Assembly: GCA_963855995.1 (NCBI GenBank) | Contig: OY979717.1 | Coordinates: 13,612,960 to 13,676,959, forward strand | DNA length: 64,000 nucleotides | Source: Muricea muricata | Taxonomy: Eukaryota; Cnidaria; Anthozoa; Malacalcyonacea; Plexauridae | Direction of reading: 5' to 3' | Part shown: positions 1 to 11,800 of the stretch, piece after piece | Position numbering within the stretch: position 1 is the stretch's first letter | Layout of the letters: each line of letters begins with the position of its first letter | Translations under genes and position numbers: made by a program | Notes under the pieces: generated by a model | What the model was told of the DNA's origin: nothing | The model's input: the letters and a program-made list of their open reading frames with translations, nothing else | The model's database searches: none

Positions 1-1031
1 GGGTAGCCATTTCACTTGATCTAAAAGAAAAGCAAGGATAGTTATCACGACTGAATAAATTACATCTTATCCAGAAAAAGCTAACCTAAATGTAGATTTT
101 GAGGCAACTTCTGTTGAGATATTAATATAATCGAAAATGTGTTTTTGAGAATGTTAAAAGTTTGTATAAAACGGCCTATTGATTTGAGTATTGCAACGCC
201 TTTTTACATCGCACAGTTGTTTTTAAAAATTCGTATGCAACATTTTTGTTTAAAATATCGCTGTTCACGGAAAAAACTTGTCACGACACCTTGTCAAGGC
301 ATTTTGTACCGTTTATACAAGCTCACGTCTTATGTAAGTCGCGTCTATTAGTTGATAAGCTGCGACTTATTTCGTCTCGTATAGATGGCCCTAATGTTGA
401 TTTTGGATGAAATACAATTAACGATACTATATATGGTGTAATACTAATTTATTACGCCTCCTTATTATGCGTGTAGATATGCATGCACAGCAGTATGTTT
501 TGCACGAATCAATGTTTCGTGTAGCTTGCAATGCAATGATAACGAAGCAAACATTGCAAGTTATAGATGTAAGGCGGTTCCTTGATGCTAGATTTCAGGT
601 CACGTAAATAGCTGCAACCTGCAGGATAATGCAGTTCCCCAACAATTCTCAAAAAACTTTTTTACCTTGCGAATTGTTCGGAAGCGCCTTTGCGAAAAGT
701 GCAATTTCTCGTTGCGAGACAAGTTGCAAAATGGGGTGTCATACATGCAATATTTTGGTTGCAACTTGCAATTTTAGGGCAACGACGTTGCGATTAAATT
801 TGCGATTTTTTAGTTATTCCACCGAGATTTCCCAGGCACATTAACCACGAATGCTACAAGTATAACCCTTAAATTTCAAGAAAACATGGATAACTTACAA
901 AAAGTTAATGTATCGTAGTAATTGTACTAAAATATATTCTCAGTTAGAAGAGGTACCGTGCTGATCAAATGAAATATCAATGATTCTTAGAGAGTTTCTT
1001 GTGTTATATCTTTTGTTATTTCTTCCTGCAG
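1..1031. other. No gene recognised
   Basis: AT-rich sequence with several short open frames (for example 629-844) that lack splice context or any recognisable motif. I see no supported gene, RNA or transposon end here. Confidence 0.4.
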
Positions 1032-1145
1032 TATGAGAGGGTAAAAGAACTGAATTATGAACTTCAAGAACGGGCCGAGGCAGCAGAGCTTCGGATCAGC
1101 GGCATTTCACGCGAATACAGGACGTTCTCAGTTGTATTGCAACAT
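1032..1145 (+). CDS. Candidate internal exon of an unidentified coiled-coil protein
   Basis: A good acceptor (pyrimidine-rich tract ending CTGCAG at about 1031) opens onto a frame rich in Glu, Leu, Arg and Ala. It reads roughly YERVKELNYELQERAEAAEL, followed by RISGISREYR. The spacing of hydrophobic residues suggests an alpha-helical coiled coil. The donor is uncertain: no GT follows the EYR codons directly, and the nearest is at about 1133. The rest of the gene would lie outside the window or in exons I cannot recognise. I do not recognise the family. Confidence 0.35.
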
Positions 1146-1743
1146 TGCTATTTACGTTATGGCCAGTGTGAACGGCTCAGCTGGCGTTTTGTTATACTGT
1201 ATTTGATTTATCTCGCAATTGCTACTGTCTATTTCAGTTTCCAAAAGAAAGCACGATAACTGCTTATCTTGCGCTGAGATCCGCTTCCACTGGGTCACGT
1301 ATAAGACAGCTGAGTTATTGCAGGTACTGTCATCGCGACAAGGTTTGATATAAAACATAATACGTCCGTATAGATTTATTTGGATAATCAAAGTTCAAGG
1401 TAAAAATAAATTTTATAGTTTGGGACTACTGGATAAGTATTAACAATTATGTTAGTTCCTGCGATTACCCTTATTTATCGAAACAGACCGGTGTGAGTCT
1501 TAAACACAATATACCTGATGATAACACTGAATGTCAACAGTTATAATGATTAATGTATATGTTTTACTTTATTTCTTTGTTGGAAAACATTTAGAGACCG
1601 ACAGTAACCATGTACAATCCAAAATATTTCTTAAAGCGAAAACTCGTATAAGAATTTTCTGCATGCCAGGGAACAAGAGTGATATCTCGATTCACTTACA
1701 TAAAAGCTCTGTTGTACGCTGGTTACGAAAGAAATTGGTCGAA

Positions 1744-2037
1744 TGACTGACACTTCTCTATCCTCTCTAGAATTACGGTGTCATAAGCAAAAACGTGGTA
1801 TTACTACATTTCTAAGATCTCGAGGATTGACGAAAATAAAAGTTGAGCACACGTCTGTATGCATGTATGATCACGCCTAAATGAAGCCGTGAAGTGGACA
1901 GTGGCGTAGAGAGATGGCAACCGGTGGACAAGTGTGACCAGCATGATGTCGACAAATCTATTTTGGTGCCCAGCACACAAAACAGGTGATGTTGATCCAA
2001 ATTACCATAAAATAAGTTTGTATATTGCATAAAAAAA
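1744..2037 (-). pseudogene. Decayed duplicate of the GPCR terminal exon (TM6-TM7)
   Basis: Read on the minus strand, this segment closely parallels the terminal exon of the neighbouring receptor (2518-2837). It has the same TM6 core (MVIWINITCFVCWAP against MVIGINITCFVCWTP), the same LHLGVI stretch before TM7, and recognisably similar DNA down to the C-terminal tail. The frame is broken just after the CWxP motif and again before the TM7 tail, and insertions and stops follow, so it cannot encode a working end. It is best read as a tandem duplication of the last exon, or the remnant of a second tandem receptor, that has decayed. Confidence 0.7.
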
Positions 2038-2517
2038 CATTTTGGGCGTAAGCTGCAAAAGGTTGAATTTTCTTTCGTGTAGCCGTGCGTGTACGTAGCT
2101 GCTCAAATTAAAGAAATTAGCAAAGACGTGCAGTATTTAAAATTCTTGAGGATATATTCAAGGCTTATTCTAAGTTAAGTTGCTGTCACGTATATCCATG
2201 TATTGAGTTGGGAGTTGATATTTATATAATACGAGAGGCCATGCTAAGGCGAGGAATTTCAGTTTTAACAAGATATGGTCGTTTAGTTAACAAAGTGGCA
2301 GCAACTACACGTGGTTCAGAATAATCTCTTTTTGAGTTTAAGTATTTTGTTCTACGTCTTGGCAAAAAATAGGCACTGCAAAAAATTGTCTTCCTAGTGA
2401 AGAAAAAATCTTCTAAGTATATTTTCTTGATTCTTAGGAATCAAGAAAATTTCAGTCAAGGAAATCAAGAATACGAAAGTCACTGACAGATTTTCCTGTT
2501 CAATTTGCATTCATGAA

Positions 2518-4235
2518 CTAGCTTGAGACACTCCGTCCATGTACACTTGCTACGATAGAAACTGGATGAATGACTGACGCTTCTGTTTCCTTGCTAGAAT
2601 TACTGTGTCGTAAGCAAGAACGTGTTGTTGCATTTCTGAGATCTCCACGAAAATACAAGTTGAGCCCAGCATGCACGATCACGCCTAAATGAAGTATACG
2701 ATGGACAATGGCGTAGAGCAATGGCGATGGGTGGACAGGTGTAACCTGCATGATGCTGACAATCAATATTGGTGTCCAACATACGAAACAAGTAATGTTG
2801 ATTCCAATTACCATACAGGCAATTTTTCTTTCCTGTCCTAAAGAAGCGAAAGAAATTTAAGTTTAAGAAAGCGAAACAAGCATTGCATTGACTTTCAAAA
2901 CAAGACAATATTAAAATACTTCGTTTTAACTTATTTTCTTTCTCGTCTAAGTATTTTCAGTCTTATGATACAGGCCCACGTATATGAATGACCAACAGAT
3001 TATGTCGCAATTAGAACGTAGTATTGCTACGTATTTTGAACATTTCTGACATAACGCAATGCGCTGGATTTCTATTTTCTAATTGCTCCAAATTTAACTC
3101 GTTGTGTCTTCACCTTGCGTACTACCCCTTCCACTCACTTGTTTTTAACTTTTAAATACCTGTAGTGATACTACGCTTTCAAAGGGAAAGGCAAATGAGG
3201 TGTGGAAGCCCCCCTCCAAGCTATGGTACAGCTGAAACAATCCGCAATCCTGCATAGCATGAAGGTGGTTCGTTAGTACCAACAGTAAATAAACTCAAGA
3301 CTAAAGGCTCAATCGATCGCGAATAACTGAACGGTTGTATCGTTCGAATTTACGTTGTAGAAGTCTAGGCAACATCAATACTTAGTGGTAGTGTTCTTTT
3401 TACGCCCTCAATTGTCCACGGGCGCTGTATGTTGAGATCGACCGTAGTATACTGAAAGTCACAGAGACATTTTATTTTAGGTAGAAGCAATCTCGGTTTA
3501 ATCTGGTATAACTTTCGATGGCTACAATTCTAAAATCAGGGTTAATTCGAACACTTTAATACCTTGTCTCGCACTGTTTCTTTGCTGTTGAGCTTGATGG
3601 CTAATTCGACGATTGTGCTGGCGTAAATGCATGACCATTTTGTAGTTAAACCCAATTATTATTGTAAGAGGGGCTAGGCAGTAAACGATGGCCATCAGTA
3701 TCAACATTACAATACGATCATCAACCGTCATTCCACATGCCCCAACACGATAGTTGTACTCAAAGCGAATAAGAAAAGGACCAATAAGTGATCCAAAGAT
3801 GACTGCATGTATCCATATAAACACAACCACACCAACCACTCGTTTTCTTGTCATTATTATTGAGTATCTGAGCATAGATTTCACAGCAAGATATCTATCA
3901 ACTGACATACATGCTAAAATTTCTACCACAGCAACATAAAGCGAGGAATACACGCCCAAAACCAACGTGCAAAAAGCTTCATCGTTCGCTGCCAGTTCTG
4001 GTTCCATGATTTCCACCAACTGAGATGGGACGACCACGAGAGAAATCAACAACTCAACTAACGTCATACTCACAAGTAGTATACTGGAAGAGTTTGCCCG
4101 TGTTGATCGCGAAGTAAGATAGCCAAACAGGACGAGAATATTTGCAGGAACTGCTAGAATAATTATTAAAACTGAAAATATGGTCAATCCGATAACTTCT
4201 TCTTTAGGAAAGATGTAGACCACAGACTCATTCAT
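2518..4235 (-). CDS. Rhodopsin-class (class A) G-protein-coupled receptor, two exons
   Basis: Exon 1 is 3563-4235 and exon 2 is 2518-2837. The donor CAAG|GTATT and the acceptor TTTAG|GACAG join in phase, giving 330 residues. The ATG at 4235 is the first Met of the open frame and precedes an N-glycosylation sequon (Asn-Glu-Ser). Exon 1 carries TM1-TM5: a TM1 Asn, Glu in place of the usual TM2 Asp, an intact DRY box (SVDRYLAV) after TM3, the TM4 Trp, and cysteines fit for the TM3-ECL2 disulphide. Exon 2 supplies TM6 with an intact CWTP motif, TM7 and a Ser/Thr-rich tail. The TM7 NPxxY is not seen; a shorter GLNLYF occupies its place. The ligand is unknown. It probably signals at the plasma membrane through heterotrimeric G proteins. 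Without the intron, exon 1 would run into a stop after TM5. Confidence 0.8.
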
Positions 4236-5877
4236 TGTTGAAATGTTAGTGGATTTGTTTTCTATTACGCGTTGCAGCTTCAAAGCAAATTGAGGACAAT
4301 GCGGTAAACATTACATTTATATCATTAGATTTAATATTTATGTGTCAGCTCACGGAGGGTCAACATTGGGTCACGTAGCTGCATGTATGCCCAATGATAA
4401 TTGAACGTCCCTTCCCTGCGCAAAATAAACATTTGTCATCACATAAAGAATACAAAAGACAGATAAAATTAAATATGAATACTGTTTGAACTAACGCTAA
4501 AATGCCTTCATTCATCTTTCATTAGTCATGGCAGCAAGGTTTAAAAAGGAACGTTATGTACACTTGCGATTTTGTTTGAAGAATAAAACATCACTTGATT
4601 TTAATTTCATTTATTCAATTTAATTTATGAGATACCGCTACTTTATCTACGAGAAAAACTAAACTGTGCGCACATAAGCACAACAATTAAACGCATGGAA
4701 CCACTATAGAGCACTTTCGAGGGCACTTTGATAGTTGGGCCGTATCCCATGTAATAGTGTAGAATTATACTAAATGCAGTTATTGCATGCCCATGCAATG
4801 ATATATATTATATAATCTATTGGATTCTCACATCAGTTTATCGAGGTAGTTAAAAGTCCTCACTTTAACTCGGGCAAATAATTTCAAAAGCTCGTAAATT
4901 CATAATCCTGTAGCGTGTGATGTTTCTAACGTGATACAACTAATGAGGCGGATGAGCGTTTACATGAATAATTAACATTGAGTAGCTCAGTGTCAAACTG
5001 GAGTCTCGCTCGTTCAAAGATATTGGTTAGTTTGCGTTACGTAAATGAATATTTACAGACTAATATTCACAAACCTTTTGCCAAAATATTCCAAAATTCG
5101 TTCTAAAGTTCTCAAGTTCGTCTCAAGTTTAACCTCTGTATATATGCCCTGTGGCTGAGTTGCTCTAGTTTGCCTGCTGTTTAAAAATCACGAAATAAGC
5201 AAACAGAAATAAACAACTAGTCAACTACTAATCAGAGCGCTTACATGTAAGCCATAAAAGGTACACCAGAGTTAATGAAACGACTGTAATCACTGTATGT
5301 GTAATACTCGCTTGAGATTTTTTAAACAGTATACTGACCCTTAAGTAACGTTGTGCGAGACTCAAAAGATATCAAAACAACTGGGCTTTGCGTACAGTAA
5401 CACCTAAAAAACTAGCTGAGGACATCACCATAGCCAGGCAACCAAACGACTGGAAACACTGTCAAAGGGTGAATATTGATAATGCATGTCACATCCTTGG
5501 GATACAGCTGATACACTTCACTTTGGAACCTGTAACTTCACTTTAAATATAAAACACTGGATGTCAGAAATATCGCCATCGTATGTTGGTTTTACTTTCG
5601 GCCTTGTTTAATTGTTTAAACCTCTGTAAAAGTTTTTATACCTCTGTAAAATTTAATAGTTGTAAAGACATTGCCGTTCTTGACTTCTTGCATGTATTGA
5701 ATATGTAAATAAAAAGTCCTGGAATACATTTAAAAGTGAAGTTAGAGGCATTACATGGCTCAAAAGTAAAGCTATCAGGTCCCCGGTTGGTGGCACAAAC
5801 TTTCTAATAATTCCTGGGGCAGCTGTGGCTCGCTAAGCCGCTTGGTACTAAAAAGGCGGGAAATTTACTCAACCAAA
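4236..5877. other. Intergenic region between divergent GPCR and SKP2-like genes
   Basis: About 1.6 kb of AT-rich sequence with no supported gene. It separates the divergently transcribed receptor and the F-box gene, so it should hold the promoters of both. I cannot point to a specific TATA box or binding site with confidence. Confidence 0.4.
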
Positions 5878-8800
5878 ATGGAGGAGAGTATAAGATATTC
5901 AAATAAGAAAAACATTGTCAAATCTAAGCCAAATTCAACCACTGTGTTGACGTCTGACATGACAATATCCCCAAGTACGGAGGTTCAATATGATTTACGT
6001 TGGCCAACTTCCCAAGAACGCGATTTCACCCAAATTATTGCTGAAGATACAAGCCAAACAAAGTCAAAGACGAGGTCGAATATAAATACCAGTGGCAACA
6101 CTGGCAAGAGAAGGCAGGAGAAAGAACTACAACAATGTCCAGAGGTAATATCTTACATATTAAAGCTACACTGCAAAAGTATTGTGAGTTTAAATCTATC
6201 TAACAGATTTCTTAATTGAACATATCAATATTTTGATATGTTAATGTTATCACTGGACGTACTTTGCTATGTTATATATAGTTTTAGTATAAATTTCCAG
6301 GTGACTATTGATTTTCCTGCATTCTGATTGGTCAAGATTCACTATCTCTGAAGTGATAGTCACTGACCAGTGACTATAGCTTTTTGATTTTTACTTTTCC
6401 GTAGGGTATTGAATTTGAAGAGAATTTTTGTAAAGTTTAGTTGATTATTATTTGTAAACACCTGGAAATTTATACTAAAACAATTAGTCGCCTCAGGCTC
6501 GGTGATTACAAGCCTATATTCACTTCGCCTTCGGCTCAGTGAATATAGGCTTGTAATCACCTCGGCTTCGGCGACTAATCGTTAAATATATAGTTTTATG
6601 CATATTTAACACTTATTTACTGCGCGGAGAGAAACAGCGTACTGCTTTCCTGAGGGCCCAGTAAATAAGTGATTTATTATATCAAGTGTCAAAGTGACCG
6701 ATAGTATTAATAAACAAGGCAAAAACTTTTTTATTGCACATATTTTATTTACACATGCATGACTTCCAGTTTTATCATTGCTGGCATTAATATATGGGCA
6801 TTATTAATTTTAATGTCCTCGCCGACCTCATGTGGTCAACAATTGACTTTGATCCAGTAAGATCCCTCTTTTAACCAATAAGATTCTAGAATGGATTAGC
6901 TTTGACACTTGATGTATGATAAACACAGGGTTGTCGCTAGAACGTTAATTGAAAGGGTGCCTATTGATATATTCATGTTTTGCTTGACAGATTTCTTTTC
7001 AAATTGATGAATTTGAATTTGATTTGAAAAGAAATCTGTTGGGCAGAACATGAATAAATGAATATGCACACCCCCCCCCCCCCCGCCCCGATTAGCGTTC
7101 TAGCGATGGCCCTGAATAAACATATTTATGTCAAAATGCATTCCCATTTTTTTCACCAGTGAAAAGCTTGAATTTGTTCATGGGAGTTCATGGTTCACTG
7201 TGAAATTTTTTTGCTAATGTTGCTGAAGGATTTTACTCACACAGAGGCATTCTTTGCCAGTGCCTACAAACAGGCAATGAGTGGGAATATCAAATTGTAA
7301 ATTAATAAGATTGTGATTTTAATTTTTTTGAAATACATATGTTTAAGAATAAGGAACATTACTCATTCTTAAACATATTAACAATAATTAAAATTAATCC
7401 AAAAGTTTTAAATCCTCTGTCATTGCCTGTTTGCAGCAATTACAGGCACTGACAAAGAACACTTGTGTGTTAAAGTAAAATCTTTGCTGAATTCTTGTAG
7501 TTGTTTGTTGCTGAGTTCTCCATGTGCAACTTTTTGCAGCAAAGAACTTGAACACCTTTGCTGATCCAGGACTTTTAATCTGTGGCCATACACATAAATG
7601 TAATTAGGTTGATGTGCTATTCTGAGGGCAGAAAAGGGGTGGTGCATACATGTTTTACATCAGGGAAAACAAAAAATGTGGGTACAAGATTTACTTTACA
7701 AGAACTTCATGTACTGTGACAACTCAAGGGCATCCGACAACCTCCAAAAGGATTAATCGAAGATATTTTAATTCTACAATAGGAATAATCAAATCACAGT
7801 TTGCAAGGCTGACATTTGTTATTCCCGTATTACAGAGCAATCATGCCTCGTCAAATCCTGCCTGTCACCTCATGAGTGTGGAAAAAATCACATTTCACAG
7901 CACCAGAATCACTCATTTCACATGAACAAGTATTAACCAATCACAGCTCGCGAAAATACTCTTTACCATACTTTATTCCAGCAGGGACTTTTAATCTTCA
8001 TGACAGGCTGTTCAGAGTGTTGGCCAGAAGTAAAATAAAACCCACGTTTAACTCGAAGTGGGAAATTTTTTTCTGAATGTCTAATACATGTAGTTCCATG
8101 TTCATCTTTTTTGGTCTGGTGGCACACCCAATTTCAATTCTTTTAGATTGTCTTTGAATGCCATCCCTAAATTTTTAAAGGCAATATTGAACAAATAGTG
8201 AAATATAACAGCATACCATGCAGAAACCTTGTACCCAGGCTCTTTATCTACAGTATGCCTGGTAAAGACCCTGGCTTGCGAGGTTGACCATGCAGAAATG
8301 GCAAAATATTTAGGTCAAGATATTATTACCAATCAGGCATTACACAAAAATAAGTATATGTTATCCAAATGATTCTGAATATCGAAAATAAAGTATTATA
8401 TTGCCTGATTCACTTCTGGAAAGGATACAGCTACTTTACTGTTCTATAATTAGATGTGAGGACAAATTTAAATGAGTATTTCTAATATAACTCTTTTTTG
8501 GCTGACCAAAATTGAGTAATTGCAGCCTCAGTGTAATTGGGAAACTGCATTTACTTTGGTATTTTTGATTGTAGCTAACAGTGGCAAAGCCAGCCCTACA
8601 ATGATTTAAATTTGCATAGCATGACCAAATTGTTGGGCTGGCTTTGCTACTGGTAGCTAACACCCTGCTGTTTCTAATTTCCCTGGGCAGCATAACAGAT
8701 TTTGTAATTTGGAACTGTATGCACATTGATTTCCCTAAAACATCAGCTGTGAAAAACATAGACCTCACTCAGATCTTTAAATTTTTCTTTTCATGCTACA

Positions 8801-11800
8801 GACATACCTTAATTTACTGTGTATTCCAAAACCCAGTTGGTGAGCCCTCTAGCCTTTTGTACGTGATGTCTCATCTTTCAAATAATTTAAATTTGAAAAA
8901 AATCTAAAGTATTATGTTAGCCATCAGAGAATGTACAGTGTACAGTATATCATTTCATTCTTGCATACATGTACTGTCACTGAAAACATCTGGGGACAGC
9001 TTTAAAGGTTTTATGAAGTCAGTACTATTGGTCGACAGTAATTTGGAATTGAAATGTTCTTTATAGAGAAAAAACTTCCAAAAAAAGGAGAGCTGTGATT
9101 CAGAGGAAAATAAAATATGTTTGAACGATTCATCTGACAGTTTTCATGGACATAAGCCCAAGACGAAACTAGGGAAATTGCCATCACCGGTGGAGTCTGA
9201 AAAGCTTGCTGATTCAAATGATTTACAAACAATAAGTAAAGTGCTTACTGTATTTTCATTAATAATGGATCGAAATCGCTAAAAGGTATATTTCAAAACA
9301 AGGTTTCCGTGCGAGAAGCTAGGAACTAGCAAATTACTTATAGCATTGTCTCGTTCTTTTAAAACTACCAAATACAGCAAAAAATACATATTGTTTAATT
9401 TTGCTATGAAACGTGGCAATGTATGTTTTATAATTAATTTTTAAGGACGTGGCAATGATATGTTTTATGTATTATTAATTTTTAGTCAAAGTGTCCTTGC
9501 GTGGAAACCTTTAATATTTTTTAGTATGCCTTCTTTGGCGATTTTCCAGTAATAATATCTCGATCTGCCATTGCCAATGCAGGCATATAGTGGAGTCAAA
9601 ACCACATGAAAATATAGGATTTCTCACCACATGAAACAATATATTAAACATAGTTTGGCTTTGTGAGTAAAGACCATTTGTCAGCAAATTATTGTAGGTT
9701 CTAACTTCCCAACGAAGCTCAAAACGTCTACTTCTATCTGATGTTCCCGATAGTGAGCGATCGTATATTCTCATGTCCATGTTCTCAATGGATGTGAATA
9801 GCTGGTTTAGTTGACTGCATGTACGTTTGTTGTCAACTTTTATGTATGGAACTTGTTACCCTAAATGATTTATTTCTTATAATGTTTTATATTCTTTATT
9901 GATAATCATATCAAGTTACTGTTTAAAAGCTTATGACTGGTGCTTGCTGCACATCTGTATGTTTTATGCATGTTACAGTGTATCATATTGTAAATTTTAT
10001 CCTGCATAATTAGTGATGACATACAGCATTAACAATTGAATGAAACATTTTATAGGTTATTGGCAAGCATTCTCAGATGAGATAATTCTTGGAATATTTT
10101 CTTTCTTTAACAAGAGGGATTTATGTCTCTGTGCAAAAGTCTGTAGAAGATGGCGTAGACTAGCGTAAGTGTCTGCACGGTTCGGTGTTTCAACTCTTGA
10201 AATAACGGTTAGTTAGCGATCAATGATGGGCAAGCAATCGTTTGTGATCGGTGAAGAAGCAAGGTTGTCGATCATTTTGATCGGCAAGTAATATTCGACT
10301 GTTGTGTATTCACCTATCTGCATATACTAAAATAATTACACTAAGCAAAAAGCTCTTGCAGTGATATTTGACCATATTTTCAAACGTCATTCTATTATTG
10401 GAGTTTGAAACTCAGTCTTGGGCGACAATATACAAGCACTAAACTGTGGCAAAATTCTCCTCAAAGTGAGAAAACATTCTTGTACTTGTGGTGTTCAATT
10501 TCAAAATAGCGGTACTGACTGGTGCACAAGAAACTCCCAACGAAAAGTATGGTAATGCATGAACGCCGTGGATTTCGCGTTACGACAACGTACCAGTAAT
10601 AAACATCATAACCATTCAAATCATGGGGTACTCATGCATAAAATGCCAACTAGTGAATAATGCCTCATATTTACTGGTCAAGCAACCAATCAAAATGCTT
10701 GAAATTTACTAAAGATATTATTAATACTAATACGATTTGTTTTTTGTGCACAAGCCCATTTTAAAAAACACTGCTCCAAGAAAATATTTTTTGTCCTCTT
10801 ATCACTTATGCATTATCTATTCCGCGATAGGTACATACTATGGTATCCATTCAAATAAGATCATTTCTTTTCCAATAGTATTGCCATGCTACTAGTATGA
10901 TATTACGGTACAAAAACGACTAGTGAGAGAACTGATTGTTTCTCTATAATTATCATTTTAATAAAGATATGATGACAGTCTATGGCAGTCACTGGATTTA
11001 ACTGGGTTGAAAATGGGAGATGATGTTCTTGAGAAATTATTTATGCGGGGTGTTGTAGTCATGAGATTAACTAGGCTTCAGGTACGTACTGTAGTTCCTG
11101 GCCTTATTATATAGAGGCAAGTAATCCGGCATGATGTCATTGATAACTGTATGGACTAATTCTTCACGGCTATGGTTTCCTTTCTGTTGGTTTTGACTAT
11201 ATGTCGAGCAAGAGAGCACGACGCTATGTAACTGGGCGAAACCTTGTGATATATTTCTTTAAACAGTTTCAACAGATTCGGATTTACTTCTCATAAAGCC
11301 TATTAAGTCGTGATTGTCGTGAATATATCAGTGTGATGTGATGAGTTTGTGCGCCAATCTACACTTAAAGGGAAATGGCAACAAAAATTTTTATCGTCTT
11401 GTTTTAACGAGGCTCCAAAACAATATATAAAAGTCTATTACAGAATTTTTATATCTGCCTTATTTGGTGCAAAAATTTTTGTTGCTATTTCCCTTTAATA
11501 TGGCTAATTTGAATGCAGACCACCACAAAAGAAAAGGTAGATCCATATCACATCGCTACGACAGTTGCGACCAAATGGGAACTAGGCTTAAAAGGCAAAA
11601 ATCCGGCCGATACCGACTATCCGTCTATCACTAATACCATATACACTTAGTGCTAATACCACACTCTTAGCTACAAGTCCTCATAACCATTTCATTACAA
11701 TTTTAGGTCCAATCAACAGATAAGTTAGAGACAGATGACGAGAACACTGAAAGGTTCGTAGTCATCATGTGCATCTGGTTCAAAATGTTTTCTGCATCAA

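Noticed and set aside
629-844. 71-residue Cys-rich frame
   Set aside because: There is no signal peptide or splice support, and the cysteines come from repeated TTGCAA-type sequence.
7430-7470. Possible missing SKP2 exon after TTTGCAG
   Set aside because: The segment belongs to an inverted-repeat element, its length leaves the wrong phase and the peptide has no SKP2 resemblance.
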